Positions 12,632 through 24,141 of a stretch of DNA of 63,805 nt are shown here, in pieces. How positions within the stretch are numbered: the first letter of the stretch is position 1; every line of letters begins with the position of its first letter. The notes below the pieces were generated by a model. The model was not told the DNA's origin and ran no database searches. It worked only from the letters and a program-made list of their open reading frames with translations. The translations under genes and the position numbers were made by a program. The stretch comes from Neolentinus lepideus HHB14362 ss-1 (taxonomy: Eukaryota > Basidiomycota > Agaricomycetes > Gloeophyllales > Gloeophyllaceae), in assembly GCA_001632425.1 (NCBI GenBank), contig KV425615.1:1-63805 (forward strand). Direction: 5' to 3'.

Positions 12632-13044
12632 CCCTGTAGCGATAATTGCATACTGGGTCATAAGTCGTCTATGTATGATTGTACGCAGCTGTTATCGGTA
12701 CTTGCGAGTCCCCCGCATTCATTAATGTCGGCGCCACAACTCGATCATGATCAAGTCTAATAAACAGCATCTTGCAATGAGGCGTACCTTCGTCTTCCCA
12801 CGACGAGACGCTCACCAAGGCGGCCTAAGGCGCCCACCATGAATATTCTCTTACTCAGAACTTTCAGCTTATCTTTGTCTTCGGTGTTGGAAAAACTGAA
12901 GTCAAGGGGGACGTCCTAAACGGACCCCTGTCCTCGAAAACCGCACCTCTGGTGGGCTTTCGGTGTCTTGCACCTTCATCAACAGAGTTTCTGGGAACGT
13001 CGGGCGTCTAGAGGGTTGGCGTCGACCGCGACACACAACCTTCC
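12632..13044. other. intergenic / 5' leader with possible stem-loops
   Basis: This 413-base gap holds no plausible protein. Its right half contains several short complementary stretches: GTCC-TAAAC-GGAC near 12913-12925, and CGAAA...TTTCG enclosing CACC...GGTG near 12936-12963. It probably includes the 3' end of the dihydroorotase gene and the leader of the next gene. Confidence 0.4.
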
Positions 13045-15221
13045 ATGGCCAAAGCTAGGAAGGGCAAATCAAAAGTCGGGACTGATGCAGCACAGGTGAA
13101 GGAAGCGCCAGTCCCTCTACCTCCGCCGCCGCCCGCAGGGAGAAGCCCTGCAGCACCTCAGCATGTATCATTCGATGATTTTGGTAAGCGAAGAAACGGT
13201 ATATCTGTAAGCGGTTCTCAGCAGGCTGCTAGCACTCCCTGGGAGCCTCCTGGATGAAGGAGCGGGTCAAGAACAAATGGGCAATCAAGCTGCAGGATGG
13301 GGGAATGAGAATGGAGATTGGCCTCAGGAAGATGGTGACGACGGGGACGGCTGGGGAAATGATAATGGAGGGGGGTGGGATACCGGCGATGGTCAGGGCG
13401 ATGGTGATGGCGAGCTGGGACACAATGATGAAGATCAGTGGAGAGGTGACAATGGCAAGGGTGGAGGCGGTGGATGGGGCGACGAAACTCGAGAGCAGAG
13501 CGAAGGTGGGTGGGGGAGTGAGCGTGATATGGATCAGAGTTGGGCACAGCCTGCGCGACCTGCGGACCCGCGTCGTGGTCAGGCCCAAAATCAAATTGCA
13601 AGTCAGTCCGTTACCATGAATACCGGCAGGGACCACCGCTCAGCGCCTGGACGTGCACCTGCTTGGGGCCAACAAGCTGTTCCCGCCATGCCCAGGGCGC
13701 CGACTCAACAATCTCAACCACGCCACGCGCCCGCTGCTCAATCTCAGACTCCTGGATGGAGTAACTGGGCAGCGGAAGCGCAGCGGGCTTCGCGAGCAGG
13801 CATAGTGCCATCGAGTGGAGGCGGCTGGGCGAGTACTCGACCCATTAATCCGCCACCAGCAGCAGGGTGGGGATCTATCCCAGCGCAAAATTCCCACGCA
13901 CGTTTGGTGTCGCAACCCAACCTTCAGCATGGGCAGAGGGCTGATGTGACTACCCAGCAGCGCGCACAGATCCAGGGTCTCTTAGGTCGTTCATTTCAAC
14001 AAGGTTTCCCTCCCCAGCAGATGAATTCCATAGGTCAATTTGATCAGGCGCCACAACCACAGGTGCAGAAAGTAAAGCATCGGGAGCAAGAGCACACTTC
14101 TCAACATCATTTCAGAGGACGTGGTCATCAGCGCTTTCAGGGCTGGGACGACATTACTGAAGAAACAGAAGAGGAAGAAGAGGAAGACGAGAAAGAAGAC
14201 ATGTGGGGGGACGTAGGAGAGGATCATTTTCTGCGTACTCCCAAATCTCCAGGGCGTTCTAATCCTTTACCAGGACGTCCCAGCTCTCCAGGTCCGGGGC
14301 GTTTAACATCTGTTTTATCTTCTGTGCTTGGTCCTCAAAAGCTAGGAATAAGCTACCCCATGCCGTCGAGAACGATGGCCATTGCCGCCCAGGGAGGTCA
14401 CCCAGTCGCAAATGGTAATTTTACACAGGATAGGCGTAATTCGCAGCAACCAGTTCGCTTTAGCGAGACGAAGGGGGCTGCAATTGCTGTAGCCTATCGT
14501 GCACTGTACAGTCTAGACCGCAAAGCCAAGGATCGAATATTTTGGGCATTTTCACCGCACAAAGACGAGCGGGTAGCATCTGCGCTGAGTTGGATTGATG
14601 CCATGTCTCAAGGCCTTGCCACCTTCGGTGTGAGTATCTAGCCCCCTCTCTCTACGGATAGAGTTTTCAGTTGTGTCAATGTTCGACCTGAATTGTGTGT
14701 TGTAGGAGGTGCTTACTCACATTTTGTTACATCCTAGCTCCAGAAATTCTTAGACACGAGGGAGCGAGGAGCATTGTTTACCAATGCCGGCTTGCGTCAA
14801 GGAGAGTCTACACCTGCTTTTGACTGGATGACGTTCGATCAATTGCAGGCCACCAGAGATCAGACTATCCAGGAGTCGGTGGCTTACTATGATCCTGCCA
14901 TTCACGTCATTGTATTCGTGTTTTTACTGTCTCCGTCAGGCAATAGCATGGCCATGTGGAGGAGGAAGTTGAATGTTCCGAACAATCTACGGCTGCGATA
15001 CACCCAAGAGATCCAACTTGCGAAGTCCGCTTTACGCAATGTTTACGAGATTCATGTTGATGAGTGAGTTTCTGGCTAGAAGTCATCGCTTATCTCAGTC
15101 TGATATACTATATCGCAGACTACCATATGATGGAATCACTGCAGTAGCACCCGAAGAACCTCCTCCACCTCCTCCAAAGAAGAAGAAGCGTGGCTTCTGG
15201 AGTAGATTGAAGTTCTGGTGA
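13045..15221 (+). CDS. Trp/Gly-rich fungal protein, possibly CcmS-related domain
   Basis: I do not recognise a function. The start MAKARKGKSKVGTDAAQVKE leads to a proline run and VSFDDF. This is spliced over a 51-base intron to ALPGSLLDEGAGQEQ and a low-complexity stretch of WG motifs (GWGNENGDWPQEDGDDGDGW and similar) about 100 residues long. A Gln/Pro-rich region and an acidic run (EETEEEEEEDEKEDMWGDVG) follow. The conserved-looking C-terminal third reads AVAYRALYSLDRKAKDRIFW, LQKFLDTRERGALFTNAGLR and MWRRKLNVPNNLRLRYTQEI. It ends in a Pro run and a basic aromatic tail (KKKKRGFWSRLKFW). The C-terminal part reminds me of basidiomycete proteins labelled CcmS-related, but I cannot verify that. 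Three introns; about 660 residues. Confidence 0.75.
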
Positions 15222-15460
15222 TTTTGCTGCAACGACTGACCTGTTCTTGCTAAGTAAACTATCTTATCCTTTACTTATTCATCATTCTGTACATCACTCA
15301 GCACCTCGCTATGATAATGGACACGGGAGACATGACCCTTGTATCAGATCCGTCGGTGTACAGCACGCCCAATTCGTACAACAGAATGCAGTGGTATCTA
15401 TGCTACATGACCCTCAGGACTGTCTATCCAATATTGCTACAACCACTGTGCCACTCAAGA

Positions 15461-16288
15461 TCAACATATGTGGTCCCAGGTAAAGTCCTGAATGAACAGG
15501 ATGCTTAGACCTGACAAGAACGTCGGAGGTGTTGCGCTCAATGACGCGGGCACAACACCAGAAATCACATAAATTGACTTACTTCTCTGTCTTGCAGCTT
15601 CTGCAATTTCATGGCTGTCTGCCTCAGACGCTCTATACCATGTGCATCGCCGCTCCGACCAGTATATCCGCCCTTCAATTCAATCTCATACATGAAGGCA
15701 GCAACATCCGCCAAAGATAAACCAAGTTCTTGCAATATGGTTAATTGAGACCTGAGGAGTGTATTAAAGTTATGTCATTAATGTTCTTTGGCAACACCTT
15801 AACGTGACGCACCATATTCGCTGCTTCTCCGCATCGAAACTTTCTTGATTATGACGCATCTCGTTGTGGGAAGAAGCCTGCGAGGACTGTAGTGCAGCCA
15901 CATCCTGGCGCAAGCGGTCCACATCCCACTGTATATGGCGTAGTAAAACCTTGGTTTGTACTTGATCGTCCTTCCCAAGACGGGCATTCTCGAGAGCAGC
16001 AGCTCGCAATTCACGCTGTGCAAGTTCGAAGGTAGAGTTTATAGCCTCCGCACTTCTACGCAACGCAATGAGCTGCCGCCGGACGAGGAGATATGGGACG
16101 AATGCGAATGGAAGTAGAACCAAAGACCCTACAGCCAGCCGAGGGATCACGGACGTCCACGAGCCCGGGGGAGATCGGTGCACATTCTCTTCCGATTGCT
16201 CACGGAGCTCAGCGACACTCTGATTCTGCTGGTTGTCCATAGCTATCGTACGGCCCTCGTTGACTGAGTCGAGTAGCAACGTCGGCAA
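15461..16288 (-). CDS. single-pass membrane protein with coiled coil, unknown
   Basis: Not recognised. The first exon gives MPTLLLDSVNEGRTIAMDNQ, a polar segment, one strong transmembrane helix (LAVGSLVLLPFAFVPYLLV) and a helical, coiled-coil-prone region (AEAINSTFELAQRELRAAAL; HIQWDVDRLRQDVAALQSS). A second exon after an acceptor near 15750 gives LTILQELGLSLADVAAFMYE and HGIERLRQTAMKLQKLQ. A short third exon (GLSILFIQDFTWDHIC) reaches the stop at 15461. An alternative start is the second Met (MDNQQNQSVAEL). The third exon is the least certain part. It is tail-to-tail with the Trp/Gly-rich gene and divergent from the GAR gene (221 bases apart). Confidence 0.7.
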
Positions 16289-16509
16289 CGATGGTCAAGG
16301 ACAGTCTTGCGACGCGCTAGAAGCCCAAGTGTATTATCTGCTGACTAATCCGAATGCTTCACTTTCACTATACATCGTTGATGCCTCATTGCTGCCTTAT
16401 TACTGGCTTCGTCCCATTCAGCCCTGTACAGTCTAATGCCTCTATTTCTGTATCTTGACGACACGAACGTATAGAGATCGCCTACGGAATCTAAGGAAGA
16501 AAGTCTAGG

Positions 16510-19500
16510 ATGTCAGTGAACACCGCTGCGGAGGTGGATTCTCACACCGAGTCGTCTGGTACGCTCGAGGGGTCCAACACTGGATTGAGCCCTGAGCAGA
16601 GTAGGTCCTCTTCTGGAGATAAGGCTGCTGGAGAGGTGCCTTTGGACTGGCAGGAAGTTATCCAGCTCCAGGCCTTCAGTGAGAGGAAAGCCTGGATCGA
16701 GGAGAAAATTGGTGTATGTTGTGCGTATCTCGTCAGCCCGGGAAGCTGACCAGTGTCCATAGTTTCTCGAAAAGCTCCCTCCAATAGAGGTTTTCGTAGG
16801 GATGGATGCTGTCAGGGCTTCTGCTGAAACTGTTCCTGGTCTACCCAGTCGTGATCAACTGCGTCAATGGATGGAAGAACACGATAAGATTGAGAAGGAG
16901 ATAATGGTGTTTGACTCGGGTGAGCTCAAGAAGCTGCGTGAAGTGACGAAAGGTGAGTCTTGTTTTCCCCACATTTTAACACTGTCTGCATAGATTTATG
17001 AACTGTACGAAGCTGCTTCGAAGCGTAATTTGTCTCCAGAAGACACAGACCTCATCGAACTGACTCTGACGACCATTTACCAATTGGACAAACTGTTACA
17101 CCTTCTCCGAGATCGAACGGAACATTTTGATCTTCTTGGAACGAGATTGACTTGGGAAGAGCAACGGGTAGGAGCATGGCTAGACTATCGCCAAGTTATG
17201 CGGGACATCTTGGAGTTTCTTGAAGGTCGGGCTCGTTGGACCGCCGCAATATATGATCAGGCAAGCAAGATAGAAGAAACCACCGGTCGACGCGGCTCAG
17301 TTGGATCTATGACTTCGGTGCATTCTGATGCATCCTCACCTGGGTCACTGAACTTTTCTCGTAGTGCACGCTTCAGGAAAGCGGAGGCTCTTTCACGTGA
17401 TGCTGCTCAACTTGCCAGCCGTCTCACCACTCTGAGACACGGGAAGATTGCTGCAGCGGGGAAGGCACTGGATAAACTCATAGACACGAGTCGTAGAGCA
17501 GTCCCTGATGAATTACTCGACGAACAAGACCGGCTGGAGACCAAAGGTATCACTGACCTGGAAAGTCTCGGCAAATTTGTTATGGGTGTTGTCATGCAGT
17601 GGAAGAAGTGAGGAGACATCTTTTAGCATAGTGAATCGACTGATACTTTTTGTAGGGCCGATGAAATATATGTCGAGTCAATCAAAGACCAAGCCGCGGC
17701 ACAGACATTAATAGAAGAGATTATGTCTGCCCGATGCACCCATCCTACTGTCCGACAAGCAGCTGCATATACGTCGAGAGTGGATGTGTTAATAAAGCGT
17801 CTTCAGACTAGAACTAATCCTGCCTCTCCTATCAGTACCTTTCCGCGGCCTTCTCACCCACTACATCCGGAGCAGAAGACTGTCAACGATTCGGTGGTCC
17901 GCGTTCTTTCCGAGGAGATTAAGACCGCGATGGAGCTAAGCACCCGAGCAGGGACGCTTGCTAAGGATTATTCTGATACACTTGCAGCTGTGAAGCGTAT
18001 TGAGACGCTCGCGCAAGCTGCAGATAGCACATCTGCACGCCTCACTAGCATGATTGCCCGTCTGGCGAATGGAATTACCACTTCCGATGGAGATGGCTCT
18101 CCTCCAGACCTCACCTCAGAAGCATGCTTGGAGGCGCAGCATCATGAAGTATACCTTGCGCTGCTACCCTCGCTGCTTGGAGAGCTGGCGGAGCAAAAGC
18201 ACGTCGCGGACGAGCATCTAGGTCAGCTGCGAGATGCTATGACGGATGTTGATATGGATTGCCTGGATCACGCTTTCGTGGCATCAATTACTGCTTCTAT
18301 CAATGGATTGGCTCAGTGTTCATCCACGGCTGATGATGTACGCTCTCAAGTGGAACGTCGTGTGGCTTTGCTCAGAGACGTTCGCAAGGTTTGGGCGGTG
18401 GTCACGCAGACTAGACACACACTCGAGGGAACTTGGGGATCAATGGAAGATGCTATGGTGAAAGACAAATACGTATCCGCTGTCAATCAAAGTGGCCAGC
18501 CATTGACCCCCGAGAGCCCCATCGAAGATATTTCTCTCCCATCCTTGGATAGCATTGGCCTGCAACTCAATAGTCTTGGAACAATCTTGGAACAAACTAT
18601 TCCCTCGCTCCTCTTGCCGCTCACGCAGGACCTCGAGCCTACTTTGTATCATTGGATTGACGAAGAGTTGCGCAAGATGGTCGATGCACTGCAGCGCATG
18701 CGGGATATGTGCAAGGTCTGGCAGATGATTCGAGCCCAAGCTAATGCAATGAGTGTGGTCCGAGATGATGTAGATCGCCTGCAAATCCGTATCGAAGATT
18801 TCAAGACACGTTATGACGTCATGATTCAAGATGTACTGACGAATGTCACGACGGGCGACACGAAAGCACCAGAGGGCGATGTATCGTTCCACGACCTCCA
18901 TGAATCTGTTAAAGTCTTCACTGACAGTCTTGTCCAACGCGTTCCCCTCATTACTTCTCTGTCCCCCATGGTCAGCCTTTCTCCGGCATCTCCGTCTTCT
19001 AGAAGACAAGCTTCATTGGATGAGAGTCTTGGATCCCGCAAACTAAGATGGGATTTCCGGCTCGAGGTGCCAGTGGACCCAACATCTCTGGACGGCCTAG
19101 TCCGCACGGATTTGAACATTTACTCTATGAGATTGGCTGGGGAATTGCAGGCTTTGCTACGAAAACAGGACCACTACAACGTAACCAGAAAAGCTAATGC
19201 TCTAGATAAGGCTCTTTCTAGTTTCGAGACCAACATCAGCAGGGCGGAAGCCGATATCAGTAACCTGAAGCAGAAGCTCGACAGTCTCGAGTCATCTGCT
19301 CTCGACAACGATGCCATGAACGCTCTACTTGATGAAGCCGACAACATGGCACAGTCTTACGGGCCAGCGCTTGCTCAGTCAATTGTTACCATGCAGACCC
19401 ACGTTCATGAAATGGAGACCAAGGCAGACAATCTGGACACCGACACGCATGATATGATCATCAGGACGAGGAAGCGGAAAGTTGAGGATGCGCGTCAGCG

Positions 19501-21795
19501 ATCCGCTTCCTGGAATGCGAATGTCGATGCTACTCGCCGCTCTATATTGCAAGCACAGCGTGCTCTGGCAGAGAGACTGCAAAAGGAGCAGCTCGCCGAG
19601 ACCCAGCGCCTGCAAGAAGAAAGGGAGGGGCTCGAGGCTGAGCGTCTGGAGCTGGAACGTCAGGAGGAGAGGCAGGCTATGGAGGCCAAGCGTTTAGAGC
19701 TGGGACGCCTGGAGACGGACCAGAAGGCTGCATTAGTGGTGCCTGCCAAGGAAAAGAGAGAGACGCAAAAGAATGCTCATTGTGATCAGCGAGACGCCAC
19801 CGATAATTCCCAGCTAAAAGGCGTCAAGTCCCAAGATATGCCGGTCCACGAGTCTGGCATCTCCGAAGAGGGTGTGCCAACGCCGGGAATCGCCAATGGC
19901 GGTACGTGCTTGTCATCTAGAATATGAATTCACAATCTTATGAATCACGCAACATCAGACGTATTCAGTTTGAAAGTTCCGACAGTTTCAGCACCTGTAT
20001 CTCAGGACGTACTCGACTTACAAGCCAAGATATTCGCCATAAGGAAACAACTACGGGCCCTCAGTCTTGACAAAATCGCAAAGCCAACATCGTCGAACAC
20101 TTCCTTGCCCACAGATGAGGATAGGAAGCATCTTATGACTTCGTTCTCGATGATAGTAGAGAAATCCAACGAATTACCAGCGTCTGTCGACAACGTCGCA
20201 AGCGCTGAACTCACTTCCTTACGGGCTGACATCTGCGCATCTCAGGAATTAATGGAACGTATTCATCAACTGGCGGATCTGACGCTCTCAATTCAAAGCT
20301 GTGACAACTGTCTCAGTGATCTATTGGAACATATCGATAGCTACCCCTTATCTCCAGCCGGTCCCCTGTTATCTACTCACGTCTCAGACGTTTCAAGCAC
20401 TTCGGAAAACCAACTTCGTTCCAGGATTGCTTTTACGAGGGCGATGATCACTGACATGCAAGAGAGATATGCGAGAGTCAGCGACGACTCACGTGCCATT
20501 GCCGAGAAATCTCGTATATCACAGACATGGGAGGAATTAGAGGAAATGAGCAATGATCGACTGACTGGTCCCAAGTCTCGACCAACGAGTGTCATCAGCT
20601 CTGGCCGGAATAGCTCCATCTCGATGAATAGCGGGTCTAACAGCGGATCCAGTCGGTCTGGCTCTCATAGGAAAAGCGACAGTTACGCTAACCTTTCTAC
20701 ACGTCCCTCTCGCGGTCGACATCTGGTGCCTCCTCCCGTTCTGGGTCCAAAGCGGTCGACCTCCGGGACTACCAGCGCGTCCCTAAGATCGTCGAGTAGA
20801 CTGTCGGTCGCGTCAAGCCAGCGTTCGATATCCGGATCCCAGGTTCTGAGTCCTTCCACCATTTACAGTCCGACTTTTGCTTCTCGGCAACGAACCATGA
20901 GCACGTCATCAAACTCTTCGACCCTCGTCTCTGCAAAGCGAGTGCCGGCTACTCCTAAACGTCCACGAGCCCAAACAGGCCATAGCTGGGGACGTAGGTC
21001 CCCGAACATGTCCGATGCTTCTTCATATCGCTCTACTACCTCCATGTCCACGTGGTCTCGTGGACCGCGAGATTCAATCCCATCTTTGCGCAGAGTTTCC
21101 ACTCCCAAAACAAGGATACCACAAGCGATTAAGAAACCATATGTGCCTAATCCAAAGAACAAACTCGATGTCGCTGTAGGCGATGTCGTCAATAACCTTC
21201 CGGTCAACATCAACATCGAAGTAGTCGCCGATACATGGAAGGACCAGAGTGGAAAATACTGGATCGGCGATCAAGAGCCCAAGCTATGCTTTTGCAGAAT
21301 TCTGCGATCTCAGACTGTCATGGTACGTGTAGGTGGAGGATGGACAGAATTATCCAAGTTCGTCTCAAACATTATCTCCAATTGGGTGCAAATGATGAAA
21401 GCTGTCGCAGATTCATCAAGGACCATTTCGCTGATCTCTTCCGTCTTATGCCAGAATCTCCTCCCGGAACGACCACTGCCCGAGAAGAAAAATGGATTAG
21501 CTCGAGGACACTGCTCGACAATGCCGGTGATTCTTATCGGTCGCAGACCCCAGAGTTGAAAGATCCTCCGCTGCCTACGTTCGCATTATCGACGCCGAGT
21601 GGAAAGAGTCCACACTCAATCAAGTCGACGTCTTCATCCGGAGGCTCTCCGCTGACACCCCTCCAATTCATGCGGCGGGCAGAGGGCATCGAGCGTCCTG
21701 TTACGCCGACGAAGCCACCGCCGTCCGTGGTACGCAAGAGGAAACTCATCCCCAATACCCCTTCACGTGCTCCAGCGCCAGTATGGAGACCGTAA
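16510..21795 (+). CDS. Kar9/spectrin-like protein with C-terminal GAR domain
   Basis: Probable microtubule-associated protein of about 1,600 residues. The N-terminal two thirds is helical, with spectrin-like stretches (IQLQAFSERKAWIEEKI; DKLLHLLRDRTEHFDLLGTR; LRKQDHYNVTRKANALDKAL; RLQEEREGLEAERLELERQE), resembling the Kar9-type N-terminus of fungi. A Ser/Arg/Pro-rich basic segment follows (from about 20590). It contains STPKTRIPQAIKKP, a TxIP motif of the kind that binds EB1. Next comes a GAR (Gas2-related) domain: VGDVVNNLPVNINIEVVADT, GKYWIGDQEPKLCFCRILRS, VMVRVGGGWTELSKF, completed across an intron near 21360-21410. The tail is Ser/Pro-rich with KRKLIPNTPSRAP. Seven or so short introns. 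Family knowledge: GAR domains bind microtubules; Kar9 links microtubule ends to actomyosin for spindle and nuclear positioning. Confidence 0.85.
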
Positions 21796-22005
21796 CCTCA
21801 TTTCCATGTATCGAACAGTACTACATCTTCATGCATATACGGACCTCAAAGCTTGTTTTCCGACGCTGCCACATTGTATCTTAGATTTCCTCTTGCTGCT
21901 TTACTTACTACCCGTTATTGCTAATCTGTTCTCATACGAACTCTATGGATATCTAGTGATAATCCACTCGAGGACTTTCGGCTCGTACCAGTGAATGACA
22001 CGTAG

Positions 22006-22060
22006 GCCTAAGGGTACGCAGATTCCTATGTAGGAATGTGTTAATATACGACCCTTAGGC
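22006..22060. repeat. nested perfect inverted repeats
   Basis: The outer arms GCCTAAGGGT (22006-22015) and ACCCTTAGGC (22051-22060) are perfect inverted copies. Inside the loop lies a second perfect inverted repeat, ATTCCTA-TG-TAGGAAT (22022-22037). The structure lies in the 320-base gap between the GAR gene and the HEI10 gene, so it could act at the 3' end of one or in the promoter of the other. The rest of this gap shows nothing else. Confidence 0.75.
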
Positions 22061-22115
22061 GATTTCAAAGTCCGCGAGACTTCCTTTACTTCCGTCTCGT
22101 GTGGCTCATGTTGCA

Positions 22116-23963
22116 ATGGACACTGAACTCAAGTGCAATAGGTTAACCTGCCGCAGAGTTTTGGTGGACAAAGCAGTTGTGGTGCGTTGGCTGCTCAGCG
22201 CTCAGCTCCCAAAAACCCCTTTATCGCAAGGCTAACCTTGTTCTCATCGTAATTAAGACGACATGTGTGTCATTTCTCTGCTTGGTAATGTGCACTGCTG
22301 AGAAGGTTCAGGCTCGCATATATTCTGCGGTGAGCGCTGCTGGCTCAGAACAGAGTGGTCTTCGCCTAAATTGCACGGAAACCATAGTGGATTGTGCGAA
22401 CGAATTATTCAATAACTCTCGATTATGTCCCGGTACGTCGTGCCCTATAACTGCTGCTCTGACCTGAGAACGGATTACCTCGTGAAGCTTGCGAGATACC
22501 TTTGACCGAGCCGTAAGTGTGTAACAAGCCTCAGTAATAGAGTAACGGAATACGCGAATATTCTCCAGCGACGACGTTGTGGTAAGCCGTACGCATGACG
22601 TGGCTATGGAATTGTTTGACAACGGTGACATAGGTCTCCTCGCTGCATCCATCCAATGACTACAAAACCGTATGCATACTTCTCTGAAGGATAGCATTTC
22701 TATCTGATCCAAATTAACGCATGTACTCAGTCTGTGTTATCGGGACTCACACCTTCCATCATTCTCGAGATCTGCAGTCGGTAGGAAAGATCCTTCTATG
22801 TGTACGCAGTAACCGAGATCGAATTACTCGTCAATGGCCGGTAGAGCTATCGCCTTCTGGCAATACCAGACGCACCAGGAGAAGTATGTGCTGATATGGT
22901 GTTTCGGGAGCTGGTGTCGAACGTTCCTTCAGTTCTTTCCAACAGGCCGTCCTGCGTAACCTCAACGACAAGAACGCACAGCTGCAAAAACAGTTGGACA
23001 ATGTCCTCAGAGAAGGTCAATATGTTCTCAACTTGTACAATGATCACTGTAAGACGTCATATCGCATACGGCAGCAAACTCAGAGATCAGCCTGCTAGGA
23101 AACAAGATATCAGGTAGAGTTCTTTCAAACATTTTCTTCTTTCCTCCGTAGTGTGCAATGCCCCGTAGAGCTGGAGCGCGATTTGGAGGTGGAACGCCGT
23201 AAAGTTCGAGAGCTGCAAGATGTCTCACGAGAGAGAGACAAAGAATATCAGAAGTTGAAGGTCGGTAGATCGTTGATATCCTTATTCCTTCTGGCTTCCA
23301 CATTTCTAGACTCAATATGATAGAGTCAAGAGGAAAGCTCTTCTAGGTCCCAATGTGAAGGCACAAGATACTCCTGCCGGCGTGAACGCTCTAGGTGCAA
23401 CAGGAGGCTCACGAATAGATCGGCAAAACTCGGACGAGCAGTTAAGGCGGCAGAGAATAGGTGGACCTTTAGGGACAAATGTGATCAACAATTTCGACAT
23501 AGGAGCTGTGGCAGCGGAGATGGAAGCGACAGCGGTACGGGTTTACCCCTGTACTGACGAGTTCTTCTGATGTTACGTCTGAACAGGTGCAAAGGACGCC
23601 AATCGCTAGCCGTGCTGGATCCGGAGGACATCAGAATGGATGGCAGCAAGCCTCGTTTCAGCGACAGCCCATTCAGCGCCGACCGTTTGCACCAGGAGAC
23701 CGATCACTGGCCCCTAGTATCTCTGACCGTTCGGACAGTGGCAACGAGGTGGAGGCAATGGTCCTAGGAATATCCGGTAGGGCCAGAAACGGCATGGGTT
23801 GGACGCCGCAAGACGCGAAGGTGAGGTCTTCGAACCGTGGTCCAGGTGAGACTCGCTGTTGCTTTCACGAAATTCGATCCTCAAGTGCAGGGCAGTCATA
23901 GCACCTCCATCTGCTAGTAAAAGACCATCTGGAGGTTTCAGGCCTGGAGGCATGACGAGGTAG
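22116..23963 (+). CDS. HEI10/CCNB1IP1-type RING E3 ligase
   Basis: Ubiquitin/SUMO-type RING ligase that marks meiotic crossover sites. The gene is broken into about twelve small exons, and the open frames only make sense once spliced. Reconstructed pieces in order: MDTELKCNRLTCRR, VLVDKAVV, TTCSHIFC, VDCANELFNNSRLCP, AC (these give the RING cysteines and histidine), EIPLTEPDDVV, VSSLHPSNDYKT, SVLSGLTPSIILEICSRAIA, FWQYQTHQE. Then a coiled coil: SFQQAVLRNLNDKNAQLQKQ, ELERDLEVERRKVRELQDVS, RERDKEYQKLK, TQYDRVKRKALLGPNV. The last exons are polar with GGFRPGGMTR before the stop. The order RING, FW-x-YQ-x-HQE segment, coiled coil and disordered tail matches animal CCNB1IP1. Product about 330 residues. 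Confidence 0.85.
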
Positions 23964-24141
23964 TCGAGACTTATTGAAGACACAGTCCGCAAAGTTCAAT
24001 GTTAACCGCATGCAACTCGTAATACAGGATGGTCGATCAGCACTAATACATAGTGACGTAGTTTGAAAACCCTTACAGATCTGGTGTATGACAACAAAGT
24101 ATGTGACGTCGATCGACAGCAATGTCCATGAGGTGTTCCGC

